From JAAXHH01 sp965248395 (GTDB taxonomy: Bacteria; JAAXHH01), in NCBI GenBank assembly GCA_965248395.1, contig OZ252103.1:2108001-2172000 (forward strand): 64,000 bases of DNA, in the 5' to 3' direction. Below are positions 51,078 through 59,700 of this stretch, in pieces; the first letter of the stretch is position 1; every line of letters starts with the position of its first letter. Position numbers and translations under genes: made by a program. Below the pieces are notes generated by a model, which saw nothing but the letters and a program-made list of their open reading frames with translations, was not told where the DNA came from and did not search any database.

Positions 51078-52442
51078 GTGACCGATCCGGCCGTAACGAG
51101 CGCAGCCGCAACTCCGACGGTAGCCCTGCATACGCTGGGCTGCCGTCTGAATCAATACGAGACCGAGGCCATCCGGGAGCAGTTCGTTTGCCGGGGCTTC
51201 CGGGTCGTACCCTTCACCGAGCCCGCGGATGTCTATGTCGTCAATACCTGCACGGTGACGAACCAGGCCGATGCGCGGGCCCGGCAGTCTCTCCGTCAGG
51301 CCGTGCGGCGGCGTCCCGGCGCCACCGTCGTAGCCACGGGCTGTTACGCCCAGACCCATCCCGACCAGCTCCTGGATATCGAGGGGGTGGACCTCGTCCT
51401 GGGCAACGTGGAAAAAGGCGATCTCGTCGAACACGTACTGCGGGAACGCGAGCGCGCTCATCCAATGTCCAGGGTAACGCGAAGGGCAGAGATGACGCGT
51501 TTCGACGAGCGCCTCGACGTCTCCACCTTCGAAAACCGCACCCGGGCCATGTTGAAGATCCAGGACGGATGCGACCAGTTCTGTTCTTTCTGCATAATCC
51601 CCTGGGCCCGCGGACGGCACCGCAGCCTACCGCCGGACGCGGTGCTTCGCCGGGCCCGTTCCCTGATAGAAAGAGGGTACGCCGAGATCGTCCTGACCGG
51701 GGTCCACCTCGGCGAGTACGGTTCGGATCTGCCCACGCCCTTCCCATTGACCACGGTCGTCCGAGAACTCCTGGAGCAAACCGCCCTGCCCCGTCTGAGG
51801 TTGAGTTCGATCTGGCCCACTGCGGTGGACCAGGACCTGATCGAACTGTTGAAAAGGCATGCCCCAAGGCTATGCCGCTACCTGCACCTGGCCGTGCAGC
51901 ACGGTGATGACGATCTGCTGAAAGCCATGCGCAGGACCTATACGGCCGACCAGGCCGGGGAAGTCATCGGCCGGCTTGTTGAAGCGGTACCGGATATCTG
52001 TATAGGGGCCGACATCATGGTCGGATTCCCGGGAGAAACGGACGCCTGTTTTCAGCGCATGTACGACTGGCTGGACTGCCTGCCCTTCGTTTATCTCCAC
52101 GTGTTTACCTACTCGAAGCGAGACCACACCCGGGCTGCCCGGATGCCGGACCAGGTGCCCCCTTCGATAGCCCGTGACCGCAGCCGGCTGCTGCGCTCGT
52201 TGAGCGATCGGAAGTCCGCTGCCTATAACGGCCGTTTCAGGGGCCTGACCCTGCCGGTGCTGGTCGAAGAAGAATCAGGCGAGCGGGGAATGACGGGAAG
52301 GACGGATCACGGGCTCAGGCTGTGGTTCGACGGGGAGGCGGATCAGGTAAATACCTTTGTCGACCTGGAGGTGGTCTCAACGGACGCCGCCGGCGCCGCC
52401 GGCCGGCTCAGGACACCAACCGCGGCCCGGTTAATGGATTGA
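51078..52442 (+). CDS. mtaB: tRNA threonylcarbamoyladenosine methylthiotransferase
   Basis: A radical-SAM methylthiotransferase of about 454 residues. The N-terminal UPF0004 domain has LGCRLNQYETE, VNTCTVTNQAD and ATGCYAQ with its three Cys for one iron-sulfur cluster. The radical-SAM motif C-x-x-x-C-x-x-C is in DGCDQFCSFCIIPWARGR. A TRAM-like C-terminal part follows. LGCRLNQYE and the short TRAM region fit MtaB, which makes ms2t6A37 in tRNA, rather than MiaB. A GTG at 51078 with AGGGG 7 nt upstream is chosen; a GTG at 51048 is also in frame. It follows rpsA on the same strand. Confidence 0.9.
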   Translation: MTDPAVTSAAATPTVALHTLGCRLNQYETEAIREQFVCRGFRVVPFTEPADVYVVNTCTVTNQADARARQSLRQAVRRRPGATVVATGCYAQTHPDQLLDIEGVDLVLGNVEKGDLVEHVLRERERAHPMSRVTRRAEMTRFDERLDVSTFENRTRAMLKIQDGCDQFCSFCIIPWARGRHRSLPPDAVLRRARSLIERGYAEIVLTGVHLGEYGSDLPTPFPLTTVVRELLEQTALPRLRLSSIWPTAVDQDLIELLKRHAPRLCRYLHLAVQHGDDDLLKAMRRTYTADQAGEVIGRLVEAVPDICIGADIMVGFPGETDACFQRMYDWLDCLPFVYLHVFTYSKRDHTRAARMPDQVPPSIARDRSRLLRSLSDRKSAAYNGRFRGLTLPVLVEEESGERGMTGRTDHGLRLWFDGEADQVNTFVDLEVVSTDAAGAAGRLRTPTAARLMD

Positions 52443-52468
52443 CACGAGCCATAATAGCTCGTTATATT
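52439..52468 (+). promoter_or_regulatory. Sigma70-type promoter for tRNA-Arg
   Basis: TTGACA (52439-52444) overlaps the mtaB stop and is followed after 18 nt by TATATT (52463-52468), ending 17 nt before the tRNA. The spacer holds an inverted repeat, ACGAGC (52444-52449) and GCTCGT (52457-52462). Confidence 0.6.
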
Positions 52469-52485
52469 GCGGGCGGATATTACGC

Positions 52486-52559
52486 GCGCCAGTAGCTCAG
52501 CTGGATAGAGCGACGGCCTCCGGAGCCGTAGGTCAGAGGTTCGAATCCTCTCTGGCGTA
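52486..52559 (+). tRNA. tRNA-Arg, anticodon CCG
   Basis: A 74-nt cloverleaf: acceptor GCGCCAG/CTGGCGT, D-arm GCTC...GAGC, anticodon stem ACGGC/GCCGT with loop CTCCGGA (anticodon CCG), variable AGGTC and T-arm AGAGG-TTCGAAT-CCTCT. The discriminator is A and the 3' CCA is not encoded. It reads the arginine codon CGG. Confidence 0.95.
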
Positions 52560-52571
52560 TTCCCCGGCGGG

Positions 52572-53318
52572 TTACCCCTGCCCCTTGGCCTGGTCATCCT
52601 CGTCATCGGCCAGGTAGAGTTCGTTCTTCAGCAGATAACTGACCGTGGACGCATACCACCGGGTTTCCCGGGAAACCACCGCAGCGCGCTTGGTGGGAAC
52701 GCCCATTTCATTGAGTTCATCCGCGATCTTGCGCAGGCTCCTGCCCTCGGCGCGCCAGTTTTTGACCCGTCTGATGATGTCCTGTTCCCTGGAGTTGGGT
52801 ATCAACTGGTTTCCGGAAAGATCGTAACCATAGGGCGTCGCGCCGTATACGAACCGGTTGGTCTTCTTCAGCCGTATCGAGTTCTTCGTTCGTTCGGCGG
52901 GCAGGTCGCGGGCCATGCCGGCCAGCACCGTGAGTGTGCTCAGGACCACATTCCCGGTTTCCTGGTCGGTTCGGATCGACAGACCGTCGAGGTCGAGCAC
53001 GTGGCACACGACGCCCTCGCCGGACCAGCCCCGGAGGCAACGGGACATTTCGGACGCCGATCTGAACAGCCGGTCAAGTCGCCAAATCACGACATGCTGG
53101 ATACCCTTGGATTCAACAATGTTGACCAGGTCCCGGCCGCCCAGCCTTTCATCGAGAGGAATGAACGCCTCTACGCGGACGTCGAGAATGACCAGCATGA
53201 TATCGAGATCGTTTTCCGCACAGTAAATCCGGAGTCGTTTCTCCTGATCCGCACGTCGAAAGGGATGCTTTCGGGTCTCCATTGGACCAACCCTGATGTA
53301 GCATACAGCCTTGTTCAT
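52572..53318 (-). CDS. Serine-recombinase-family protein lacking the catalytic serine
   Basis: About 248 residues from the ATG at 53318, which has GGAGG 7 nt upstream. The resolvase-type N-terminal domain is recognisable: AVCYIRVGP in place of the usual Y-x-RVS, then the conserved VVIWRLDRLFRSASEM arginine motif and LAGMARDLPAERTKNSI. The C-terminal DNA-binding part has YGATPYGYDLSGNQL and SLRKIADELNEMGVPTKR. The nucleophilic Ser is Gly, so strand cleavage by the normal mechanism is not expected. It may be a domesticated DNA-binding protein or a relic of an element inserted at the tRNA. It ends 12 nt from tRNA-Arg, on the opposite strand. Confidence 0.82.
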   Translation of the reverse strand: MNKAVCYIRVGPMETRKHPFRRADQEKRLRIYCAENDLDIMLVILDVRVEAFIPLDERLGGRDLVNIVESKGIQHVVIWRLDRLFRSASEMSRCLRGWSGEGVVCHVLDLDGLSIRTDQETGNVVLSTLTVLAGMARDLPAERTKNSIRLKKTNRFVYGATPYGYDLSGNQLIPNSREQDIIRRVKNWRAEGRSLRKIADELNEMGVPTKRAAVVSRETRWYASTVSYLLKNELYLADDEDDQAKGQG

Positions 53319-53447
53319 TTTACGCCTCCCGCCCCGTTCCGTTTTCATTACCGTTCAGGACTAAACATATTTTGTGTCCTTTCGTGATCCAAGTACTTTT
53401 TGGATACCGCAATGGAAAGGGCCTGGGATTGACGTAAAACTTTTTGC

Positions 53448-53476
53448 TTGCTTGATTTAAATTCGCCGCATATATT
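53448..53476 (+). promoter_or_regulatory. Sigma70-type promoter for the rimP-nusA-infB superoperon
   Basis: TTGCTT (53448-53453) and TATATT (53471-53476) are separated by 17 nt. Transcription would start near 53483, just ahead of an intrinsic-terminator hairpin. Confidence 0.55.
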
Positions 53477-53492
53477 AGAACGGTGCTGCAGA

Positions 53493-53521
53493 AGTGGGCG
53501 AAGTAGTGCCCGCTTTTTTTT
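53493..53521 (+). terminator. Attenuator-like hairpin with T-run upstream of rimP
   Basis: AGTGGGC (53493-53499) pairs with GCCCGCT (53508-53514) with one G-U pair, followed by a run of T. It lies between the promoter and the rimP ATG at 53553. A hairpin with T-run in front of rimP is known in proteobacteria as the rimP leader; NusA and other gene products downstream could allow read-through control (inference). Confidence 0.7.
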
Positions 53522-53552
53522 GTGCGATTTGCGTGCTGAATACCGAAGTTAA

Positions 53553-54038
53553 ATGATGGAAATTGATCGCGATTCGATAGTCCTGAACGTGTCGGAAATC
53601 GTCAGGCCGCTGGTCGACGAAGCAGGGTTCGAATTGGTGGACTTGGAACTGGCCGGAAGACAGGGCAGTTACGTCCTGCGGTTACTTATCGAAAAGCCGG
53701 GTGGCGTTACGATCAACGACTGCGTGGTAATAAACCTCGAATTGTCCTGCTTGCTCGATATGGAGGATCCCATTCCGTCCCGATATACGCTCGAAGTCTC
53801 GTCGCCCGGGCTGGACCGGCCGTTCAAGACGACCAAGGACTATCAGCGGGCTCTCGGCAAATGGGTGAAGGTCATTTCCGAGGACGGCGACGGCGGATCG
53901 GTCACCCATGTAGGGTGCCTTGAGGGCATTGAGGACGGAACGGTCGAAATCGCCTGCGGCGAGGAAAGGCACCGCATTCCCGTCGAAAGCATCAGAAAAG
54001 CCCACAGGGAATTGGATCAAGGCTGGGATAAAGGTTAG
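53553..54038 (+). CDS. rimP: Ribosome maturation factor RimP
   Basis: A 161-residue protein with the RimP pattern: IVRPLVDEAGFELVDLELAG near the start, VLRLLIEKPGGVTINDC with Asp, and YTLEVSSPGLDRPFKTTKDY, then an SH3-like C-terminal domain. It assists 30S assembly. Length and order are normal. It is the first gene of the rimP-nusA-infB set, 18 nt before nusA, behind an attenuator-like hairpin. Confidence 0.94.
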   Translation: MMEIDRDSIVLNVSEIVRPLVDEAGFELVDLELAGRQGSYVLRLLIEKPGGVTINDCVVINLELSCLLDMEDPIPSRYTLEVSSPGLDRPFKTTKDYQRALGKWVKVISEDGDGGSVTHVGCLEGIEDGTVEIACGEERHRIPVESIRKAHRELDQGWDKG

Positions 54039-54056
54039 GAGAGGGAGCCCCTGGTA

Positions 54057-55322
54057 ATGAATTACGAGGTCATAGAAGCTCTGGGACAGATCATACGCGA
54101 GAAGAACGTGGAACGGGACGTGGTTTGGGACACGGTGAAGACCGGCCTGATTACCGCGGCGAAGAAGCGGTTCGGCACGGGCGACGACAACGTCGAGGTG
54201 CGGATCGACGAAAAGCTGGGCACCATTGAAATGGCAGCGGTCTGGGACGTGGTGGACGAGGTCGAGGATCCCGAAACGCAGATCAACCTCGAATCAGCGC
54301 TGGATATCAGCCCGGAGGCGGAGGTCGGCGGCCGGGTCGAACAGTCGCTCGCCTTCGAAGAGTTCGGGCGCAACGCGATACAGGCGGTGAAGCAGGTCGT
54401 CGTGCAGCGCGTTCGGGAGGCGGAGCGGGAAAACGTCTTCGAGTTGTATAAGGACCGCGTCAACGAAATCGTGATTGGCAGCGTCCAGCAGGTGGACCGG
54501 GGCAATATCATCGTCAAGATCGAGCGTACCGAGGCGCTGCTGCCCTGGCGCGAGCAGATTCGAAGAGAACGATACCGGCAGGGCGAAACCATACGCGCCT
54601 TCATACTCGACGTGCAGAACTCCATCAAGGGTCCCCAGGTCATTCTTTCGCGGACCTGCGAGGCTTTCCTGGAACTCCTGTTCAGGATGGAAGTACCGGA
54701 GATCCACGAAGGCATCGTCGAAATAAAGGCCTCCGCCAGGGAGCCGGGCGACCGTTCCAAGATCGCCGTCCTTTCCCACGATGACCGGGTCGACGCCGTG
54801 GGCGCGTGCGTGGGCATGAAGGGTACCCGGGTCCAGGCCGTGGTGCGTGAACTAAACAACGAGCGTATCGACATCGTGCCCTGGAGTAACGATTCCTCCA
54901 CCTTCGTGACGCAGGCGTTGCGTCCTGCCGAGGTAGCCCAGGTCCAAATCCTGGACATCGAAAAAAAGGACATGCGCGTGGTCGTTGAGGACGATCAGCT
55001 TTCGCTGGCTATTGGAAAGGCCGGCCAGAACGCCCGACTCGCGGTGAAACTAACCGGGTGGAATATCGATCTGATCAAAAGGTCGGATCTCGAAAAACAG
55101 CTCATATCCGAAACTTTCGGTGCGGATGAATCCGATTCGGATGAAGCCGGATCCCTCGCCGATATCGATGGCATATCGGATAAAATGCGGCAGAAGCTGG
55201 AAGACGCCGGCTATACGACGGTAGAGTCCCTGCAGCAAGCCACCGCGGATGATCTTCAAGCAATATCAGGGATCGGCGGGGTGACGGCAGAGAAGATCAT
55301 GACCGCGGTGAAGAAGGGATAA
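54057..55322 (+). CDS. nusA: Transcription termination/antitermination protein NusA
   Basis: A 421-residue protein: N-terminal RNA-polymerase-binding domain (1-125), S1 domain (about 135-200, GSVQQVDRGNIIVKIE), two KH domains (about 205-345, with GDRSKIAVLSHDDRVDAVGACVG and VGMKGTRV, LAIGKAGQNARLAV) and a C-terminal helix-hairpin-helix (LADIDGISDKMRQKLEDAGY, GIGGVTAEKIM). It modulates pausing, termination and antitermination. The HhH module resembles the acidic-repeat-region of other NusA forms and is shorter than the E. coli C-terminus. Confidence 0.96.
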   Translation: MNYEVIEALGQIIREKNVERDVVWDTVKTGLITAAKKRFGTGDDNVEVRIDEKLGTIEMAAVWDVVDEVEDPETQINLESALDISPEAEVGGRVEQSLAFEEFGRNAIQAVKQVVVQRVREAERENVFELYKDRVNEIVIGSVQQVDRGNIIVKIERTEALLPWREQIRRERYRQGETIRAFILDVQNSIKGPQVILSRTCEAFLELLFRMEVPEIHEGIVEIKASAREPGDRSKIAVLSHDDRVDAVGACVGMKGTRVQAVVRELNNERIDIVPWSNDSSTFVTQALRPAEVAQVQILDIEKKDMRVVVEDDQLSLAIGKAGQNARLAVKLTGWNIDLIKRSDLEKQLISETFGADESDSDEAGSLADIDGISDKMRQKLEDAGYTTVESLQQATADDLQAISGIGGVTAEKIMTAVKKG

Positions 55323-55335
55323 AGGATTTTCGGTT

Positions 55336-55677
55336 TTGAAGAAAAGTGAAAATACATCCGTAACGGGACTCCTGGGCCTTGCGGTGCGTGCAGGCCGGGT
55401 AAGAGGCGGTGCGGAAGCCGTAAAAGATTCCATTCGAGGAGGGAAATCCCGGCTGGTCATTCTCGCCTCGGACGCGTCCGAGGGTACGAAGCGCGCATTC
55501 AGGAGACTGGCGGGTAACAGCGGAGTACCGGTGCTCGAATGTCATACCAGCCTGGAACTGGGCGCGTGTCTGAACAGGGCGCCCAAGGCGGTGCTGTCCA
55601 TATCGGACCGGCATTTCGCGAACGGCATGTTGAAGAAGGCGGTTCCGGCAGGTCCGGCAGGTCCGGCAAGTCCCTAG
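55336..55677 (+). CDS. L7Ae/L30e-type ribosomal-like protein (YlxQ-like)
   Basis: A 113-residue protein starting at a TTG with AAGGA 9 nt upstream. Typical segments are TGLLGLAVRAGRVRGGAEAV, LVILASDASEG and PVLECHTSLELGACLNRAPKAVLSI, as in YlxQ-type RNA-binding proteins found between nusA and infB. It probably binds kink-turn RNA or the ribosome. The end is a Pro/Ala/Gly tail (AGPAGPASP) coded by short repeats. The ylxR gene that often precedes it is absent. Confidence 0.85.
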   Translation: MKKSENTSVTGLLGLAVRAGRVRGGAEAVKDSIRGGKSRLVILASDASEGTKRAFRRLAGNSGVPVLECHTSLELGACLNRAPKAVLSISDRHFANGMLKKAVPAGPAGPASP

Positions 55678-55716
55678 ACCGGGTCATCAGGCAAGAATAA
55701 GGAAGTGTTTTCGCAT

Positions 55717-57987
55717 ATGGCGACGAAGAGAATCTACGAAGTAGCAAAGCAGTATAATATCTCCAGCAACGCGCTCGTCCAGATGCTTCGCGATCTGAAC
55801 CATACGGTCAAAAGCCATATGAGCATCATGGACGAAAAGATGATCCTCGACGTCAACATGCGGTTTGAAAAGGAGAAACTGGCGGCCCGGGAGGATCAGG
55901 ACCGGAAGAAGAAGATGGCCGCGTCGGAGGCCGCCAAAAAGAAACAGCCGGAAAAGGACAAGCAGCCTGCGGCCAAGAAGCCTGCGGACAAGAAGCGGAC
56001 GGAAGCCGCGCCTGCGGCCAAGAAGGAGGTAAAACCCTCCGGACACGCGGCCAGCGGCGATGCCCGTTCGCAACGCCGTAGATCCAAGAAGAAAAAGAAG
56101 GCGAAGGTCGATCAGAAGGAAGTCGAGGCGAGCGTACGCAGGACGATCGCACAAATGGACACTGGCAAGTCTCGCCGCCGCCGTCGCCGCGGCGACCGGG
56201 AAGAAGGGGAAGCTGAAGAAGAGCCCTTGAACGTCATACAGGTTCCGGAGTTCATTTCGGCCGGGGAGCTGGCTGAGCGTATTTCCGTAACCCCGACGGA
56301 GGTCGTATCGAAATGCCTGCAACTCGGGCTCATGATCACGATCAACCAGCGGCTGGACATGGATACCATGATGACCGTCGCGGCAGAATTCGGCTTTGAC
56401 GTCGAGAAACAGTCCGAGTACGGTCTTGAGTATATCGAAGAAGACGAAGAAGAAGACGATGCCGTCCTTGAATCCCGTCCCCCCGTGGTTACCATCATGG
56501 GGCACGTGGACCACGGCAAGACCTCCCTGCTCGACTATATCCGGGAAAGCAACGTGATCGCCGGCGAGGCCGGCGGCATAACCCAGCATATCGGCGCCTA
56601 TGAAGTCGACCTGAAAGGCGGCCAGATCACCTTCCTGGACACGCCGGGACACGAGGCGTTCTCTGCCATGCGCGCCCGGGGGACGCAGGTGACCGACCTC
56701 GTCATCCTGGTCGTGGCGGCCGACGAGGAGGTCATGCCACAGACCATCGAGGCCATCGATCACGCCAAGGCCGCCGAAGTTCCCATAATCATCGCCCTGA
56801 ACAAAATGGACCTGGAAACAGCCCACCCCGACCGAATTCGGGAACAATTGAGCCATCGCGGTCTCCTCGTGGAAGACTGGGGCGGTGACGTCATCGCCTG
56901 CGAAGTTTCGGCCAAATCTGGCCAGGGCGTGGACAACATCCTGGAAATGGTGTTGCTCCAGTCCGAGATGCTCGACTTGAAAGCGAACCATAACCGGCGG
57001 GCGCAGGGCGTGGTGGTCGAAGCCGAACTGGACCGCGGTAGAGGAACGCTCGCCACCGTGCTCATTCAGCACGGCACCCTTCGGGTCGGCGACCCCTTCG
57101 TGACGGGACAGTTCAGCGGCCGCGTAAGGGCACTGCTCAACGAAAGGGGCGCACGCATAGAGGCAGCGGGTCCGTCCACACCCGTTCAGATCATGGGCTT
57201 TTCCGGTATGCCCCAGGTCGGAGACGCCTTCGCCGTCGTGGAATCGGAGTCCCTGGCGAGGGAGATCGGTTCCAGGCGCCGACAGATGCGCAGAGAGCAT
57301 GAGTTCCGCCAGGTCAAGCCCATCACCCTCGAGGACATATACGACCAGATCAAGGAGGGCGAGATCCAGGAACTTCCCGTGATCATCAAGGGTGACGTGG
57401 GCGGTTCCGTGGAAGCCCTGAGCGATTCGCTGCTGCGCCTGGAGAACGACGAAGTCAAAATCCGGATCATCCATTCGGGCATCGGGGCCATCAACGAATC
57501 CGACGTCCTGCTCGCCACCGCGTCAAATGCCATCATCATTGGATTTCACGTACGGCCGAACGCCCAGGCTCGGGCACTGGCCGAGCGTGAAAAAGTCGAC
57601 ATCCGTCTGTACGATATCATCTACCGTGTGATACAGGATGTCACGGACGCCCTGGAAGGCATGTTGAAACCGGATATCGAAGAACAGGTGGTGGGTGTGG
57701 TGGAAGTCAGGGAGATATTCAGGGCGCCCCGCGTCGGGACCATAGCGGGATGCTACGTTCAGACCGGCAACGTGGTCCGTAACGCGAACATCCGTCTCAT
57801 TCGTGACGGGGTCGTCGTCTATGAAAGCACAGTGGGCTCTCTGCGCAGGTTCAAGGAAGACGTACGCGAGGTTCAGTCCGGATTTGAATGCGGCCTGACC
57901 GTTGAGGGATACCAGGATATCAAGCAGGACGATACTATTGAGGTCTACGAGACACGGGAAGTGGCCAGGCAACTCCAGACTCGTTAA
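55717..57987 (+). CDS. infB: Translation initiation factor IF-2
   Basis: A 756-residue IF-2 from the ATG at 55717. The first winged-helix domain (KRIYEVAKQYNISSNALV) is followed by a Lys/Ala-rich linker, a second N-terminal element (PEFISAGELAERI) and the GTPase with MGHVDHGKTSLLDYIR (G1), DTPGHEAFSAMRARGTQV (G3), ALNKMDL (G4) and EVSAKSGQG (G5). Domains II-IV, which bind fMet-tRNA, complete the protein. It positions initiator tRNA on the 30S subunit. A GTG at 55705 in frame is less likely. Confidence 0.96.
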   Translation: MATKRIYEVAKQYNISSNALVQMLRDLNHTVKSHMSIMDEKMILDVNMRFEKEKLAAREDQDRKKKMAASEAAKKKQPEKDKQPAAKKPADKKRTEAAPAAKKEVKPSGHAASGDARSQRRRSKKKKKAKVDQKEVEASVRRTIAQMDTGKSRRRRRRGDREEGEAEEEPLNVIQVPEFISAGELAERISVTPTEVVSKCLQLGLMITINQRLDMDTMMTVAAEFGFDVEKQSEYGLEYIEEDEEEDDAVLESRPPVVTIMGHVDHGKTSLLDYIRESNVIAGEAGGITQHIGAYEVDLKGGQITFLDTPGHEAFSAMRARGTQVTDLVILVVAADEEVMPQTIEAIDHAKAAEVPIIIALNKMDLETAHPDRIREQLSHRGLLVEDWGGDVIACEVSAKSGQGVDNILEMVLLQSEMLDLKANHNRRAQGVVVEAELDRGRGTLATVLIQHGTLRVGDPFVTGQFSGRVRALLNERGARIEAAGPSTPVQIMGFSGMPQVGDAFAVVESESLAREIGSRRRQMRREHEFRQVKPITLEDIYDQIKEGEIQELPVIIKGDVGGSVEALSDSLLRLENDEVKIRIIHSGIGAINESDVLLATASNAIIIGFHVRPNAQARALAEREKVDIRLYDIIYRVIQDVTDALEGMLKPDIEEQVVGVVEVREIFRAPRVGTIAGCYVQTGNVVRNANIRLIRDGVVVYESTVGSLRRFKEDVREVQSGFECGLTVEGYQDIKQDDTIEVYETREVARQLQTR

Positions 57988-57994
57988 GTAAACC

Positions 57995-58276
57995 ATGATC
58001 GTAGGGCTTTGCCGCATCGACCTCTTTCTACCTGAAAGCCACTCGCTTAAAGCCAAAAGGCAGGTGATCAAGGGGCTCAAGGACCGAATCCGAAATCGAT
58101 TCAACGTTTCCGTCGCCGAGGTCGAACATCAATCGCTCTGGCAGCGGGCGTCCCTGGGTCTCGTGATGGTGTCGGACGAGAAAGGATATATCGACCGGAC
58201 ACTGCAGCAGATATTGAATCTCGTACACGATGAACCCAGGTTGCGGGTCCTGGATTACGCCTTCGAGTGGTACTAG
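57995..58276 (+). CDS. DUF503 family protein (YlxP-like)
   Basis: A 93-residue protein with the DUF503 pattern: MIVGLCRIDLFLPESHSLK at the start, KGLKDRIRNRFNVSVAEV and the RASLGLVMVSDEKGYID segment. It commonly lies between infB and rbfA, as here, and is thought to support ribosome assembly or translation, though the exact role is unknown. Spacing is 7 nt after infB and 9 nt before rbfA. Confidence 0.92.
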   Translation: MIVGLCRIDLFLPESHSLKAKRQVIKGLKDRIRNRFNVSVAEVEHQSLWQRASLGLVMVSDEKGYIDRTLQQILNLVHDEPRLRVLDYAFEWY

Positions 58277-58285
58277 GAGAAGGTA

Positions 58286-58690
58286 ATGGCACACCGTCGA
58301 ACGGCACGGGTGGCTGACCTTGTCAAACAGGAAGTCAGCCAGATCATTCAGCACGAAATGAAGGATCCCCGTATAGGATTCGTGACGGTGACCTCCGTAG
58401 AGGTGTCCATTGACCTGAGGCACGCGCGGGTCTATTTCAGCGTGCTTGGATCTGAGGCGGACCAGGAGGCGAGCCTGGAAGGACTTGAAAGAGCCAAAGG
58501 GTATATCAGGACGCAGCTCGGCCGGAGGATCACACTGAGGCACATACCTGAACTGCTCTTTCGATACGACGAATCCTTCGACTACGCACAACGCATTTCA
58601 AACGTTATGAGGAGCATAGAACCCACAGAAAACGACCCGGACCGCCAGGCGGACCGGGTCTCGGCGGAAAAAGGGGAAAACGAAGGTTGA
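58286..58690 (+). CDS. rbfA: Ribosome-binding factor A
   Basis: A 134-residue KH-type RbfA: RVADLVKQEVSQIIQHEMKDPRIGFVTVTSVEVS followed by HARVYFSVLG and GYIRTQLGRRITLRHIPELLFRYDES. It binds the 30S subunit during maturation of 16S rRNA. The last 20 residues are charged and variable. It overlaps ribF at the TGATG. Confidence 0.95.
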   Translation: MAHRRTARVADLVKQEVSQIIQHEMKDPRIGFVTVTSVEVSIDLRHARVYFSVLGSEADQEASLEGLERAKGYIRTQLGRRITLRHIPELLFRYDESFDYAQRISNVMRSIEPTENDPDRQADRVSAEKGENEG

Positions 58691-59619
58691 TGACGGTCCT
58701 TCGCTCCGTGGAAGATGCCGCTAGACGCTATCCCCGGGCCGTAGTAGCCGCCGGTAACTTCGATGGGGTCCACCGGGGGCACCGGGCTATTATTGAGCAG
58801 GCGATCGGTCGATCGCATGAATTACGCGCCCCCTGCATAGTTGTCACGTTCGACCCGCATCCGCAACTGGTAATCGGCAGAAAACCATCACTGCCGATCC
58901 TGACGCCGACCGATCGGAAACTGGAGCTTTTGTCAGGTTACGAAATCGATGCCGTACTCGTCATCCCCTTCACGACCGAATTTGCGCGGATCGAGGCGGA
59001 AACATTCGCAACTTCGACATATGTAGATACTTTGGATATACGGGAGATCATCGTTGGCTACAGCCACAATTTCGGGCGACACGGACAAGGAGACCGGTTG
59101 TTACTGGAAAGGTTGAGCGTGCGGTACGGTTTCGCGACCCATGTGGTTCAACCGATACAAATGGAGGGGAGTCCCGTAAACAGCAGCAATATTCGAGCCC
59201 TCCTTTCCGCGGGAGAAATCAACGCCGCCGAGCGTTTGCTCGGCCACCCCTACGTGATCGAGGGCACCGTGGTTCGCGGGGATGGAAGGGGCAGCCAGTT
59301 GCGTTTTCCCACCGCAAACCTGGAAACGCACGACCCGCATGCCCTGATCCCGAAGCGGGGCGTCTACGCGGTTCGCGTACACCTGGACGAAACGGTGCTG
59401 AACGGCGTGATGAATATCGGCACGCGCCCGACATTCGGTCAGGGTGGAGAACACTGCGAAGTGCATATTCTCGATTTTGAAGGGGATCTGTACAACCAGT
59501 CCATACAGGTCGAGTTTGTTGAGCGAATCAGGGACGAGAAACGGTTCTCTTCCATCGAAGCGCTTAAAGACCAGATTTCAAAGGACGTGCATACGACGTA
59601 CAATATGTTGAAAGCGTGA
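58690..59619 (+). CDS. ribF: Bifunctional riboflavin kinase/FAD synthetase
   Basis: About 309 residues. The N-terminal FAD synthetase (nucleotidyltransferase) domain has AAGNFDGVHRGHRAIIEQA and VTFDPHPQ, and NSSNIRALLSAGEINAAERLLG. The C-terminal riboflavin kinase domain (about 185-309) has VRGDGRGSQLRFPTANLE and GVYAVRV, NGVMNIGTRPTF. It makes FMN and FAD from riboflavin. It directly follows rbfA; truB, which usually lies between them, is missing. Confidence 0.95.
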   Translation: MTVLRSVEDAARRYPRAVVAAGNFDGVHRGHRAIIEQAIGRSHELRAPCIVVTFDPHPQLVIGRKPSLPILTPTDRKLELLSGYEIDAVLVIPFTTEFARIEAETFATSTYVDTLDIREIIVGYSHNFGRHGQGDRLLLERLSVRYGFATHVVQPIQMEGSPVNSSNIRALLSAGEINAAERLLGHPYVIEGTVVRGDGRGSQLRFPTANLETHDPHALIPKRGVYAVRVHLDETVLNGVMNIGTRPTFGQGGEHCEVHILDFEGDLYNQSIQVEFVERIRDEKRFSSIEALKDQISKDVHTTYNMLKA

Positions 59620-59700
59620 TCGAAACAGGCTGACCCGTTGGACCGGGCAGACCAGGTGGACCATCCGATCACAATCAATTCATTTTAAGGAGATCGTTTA

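Noticed and set aside
52343..52606. 87-codon minus-strand frame containing ERIRTSDLRLRRPSLYP
   Set aside because: This is the well-known spurious translation of the antisense of a tRNA gene.
55687..57474. 595-codon open frame on the minus strand
   Set aside because: It is the opposite strand of infB, produced by GC-rich third positions.
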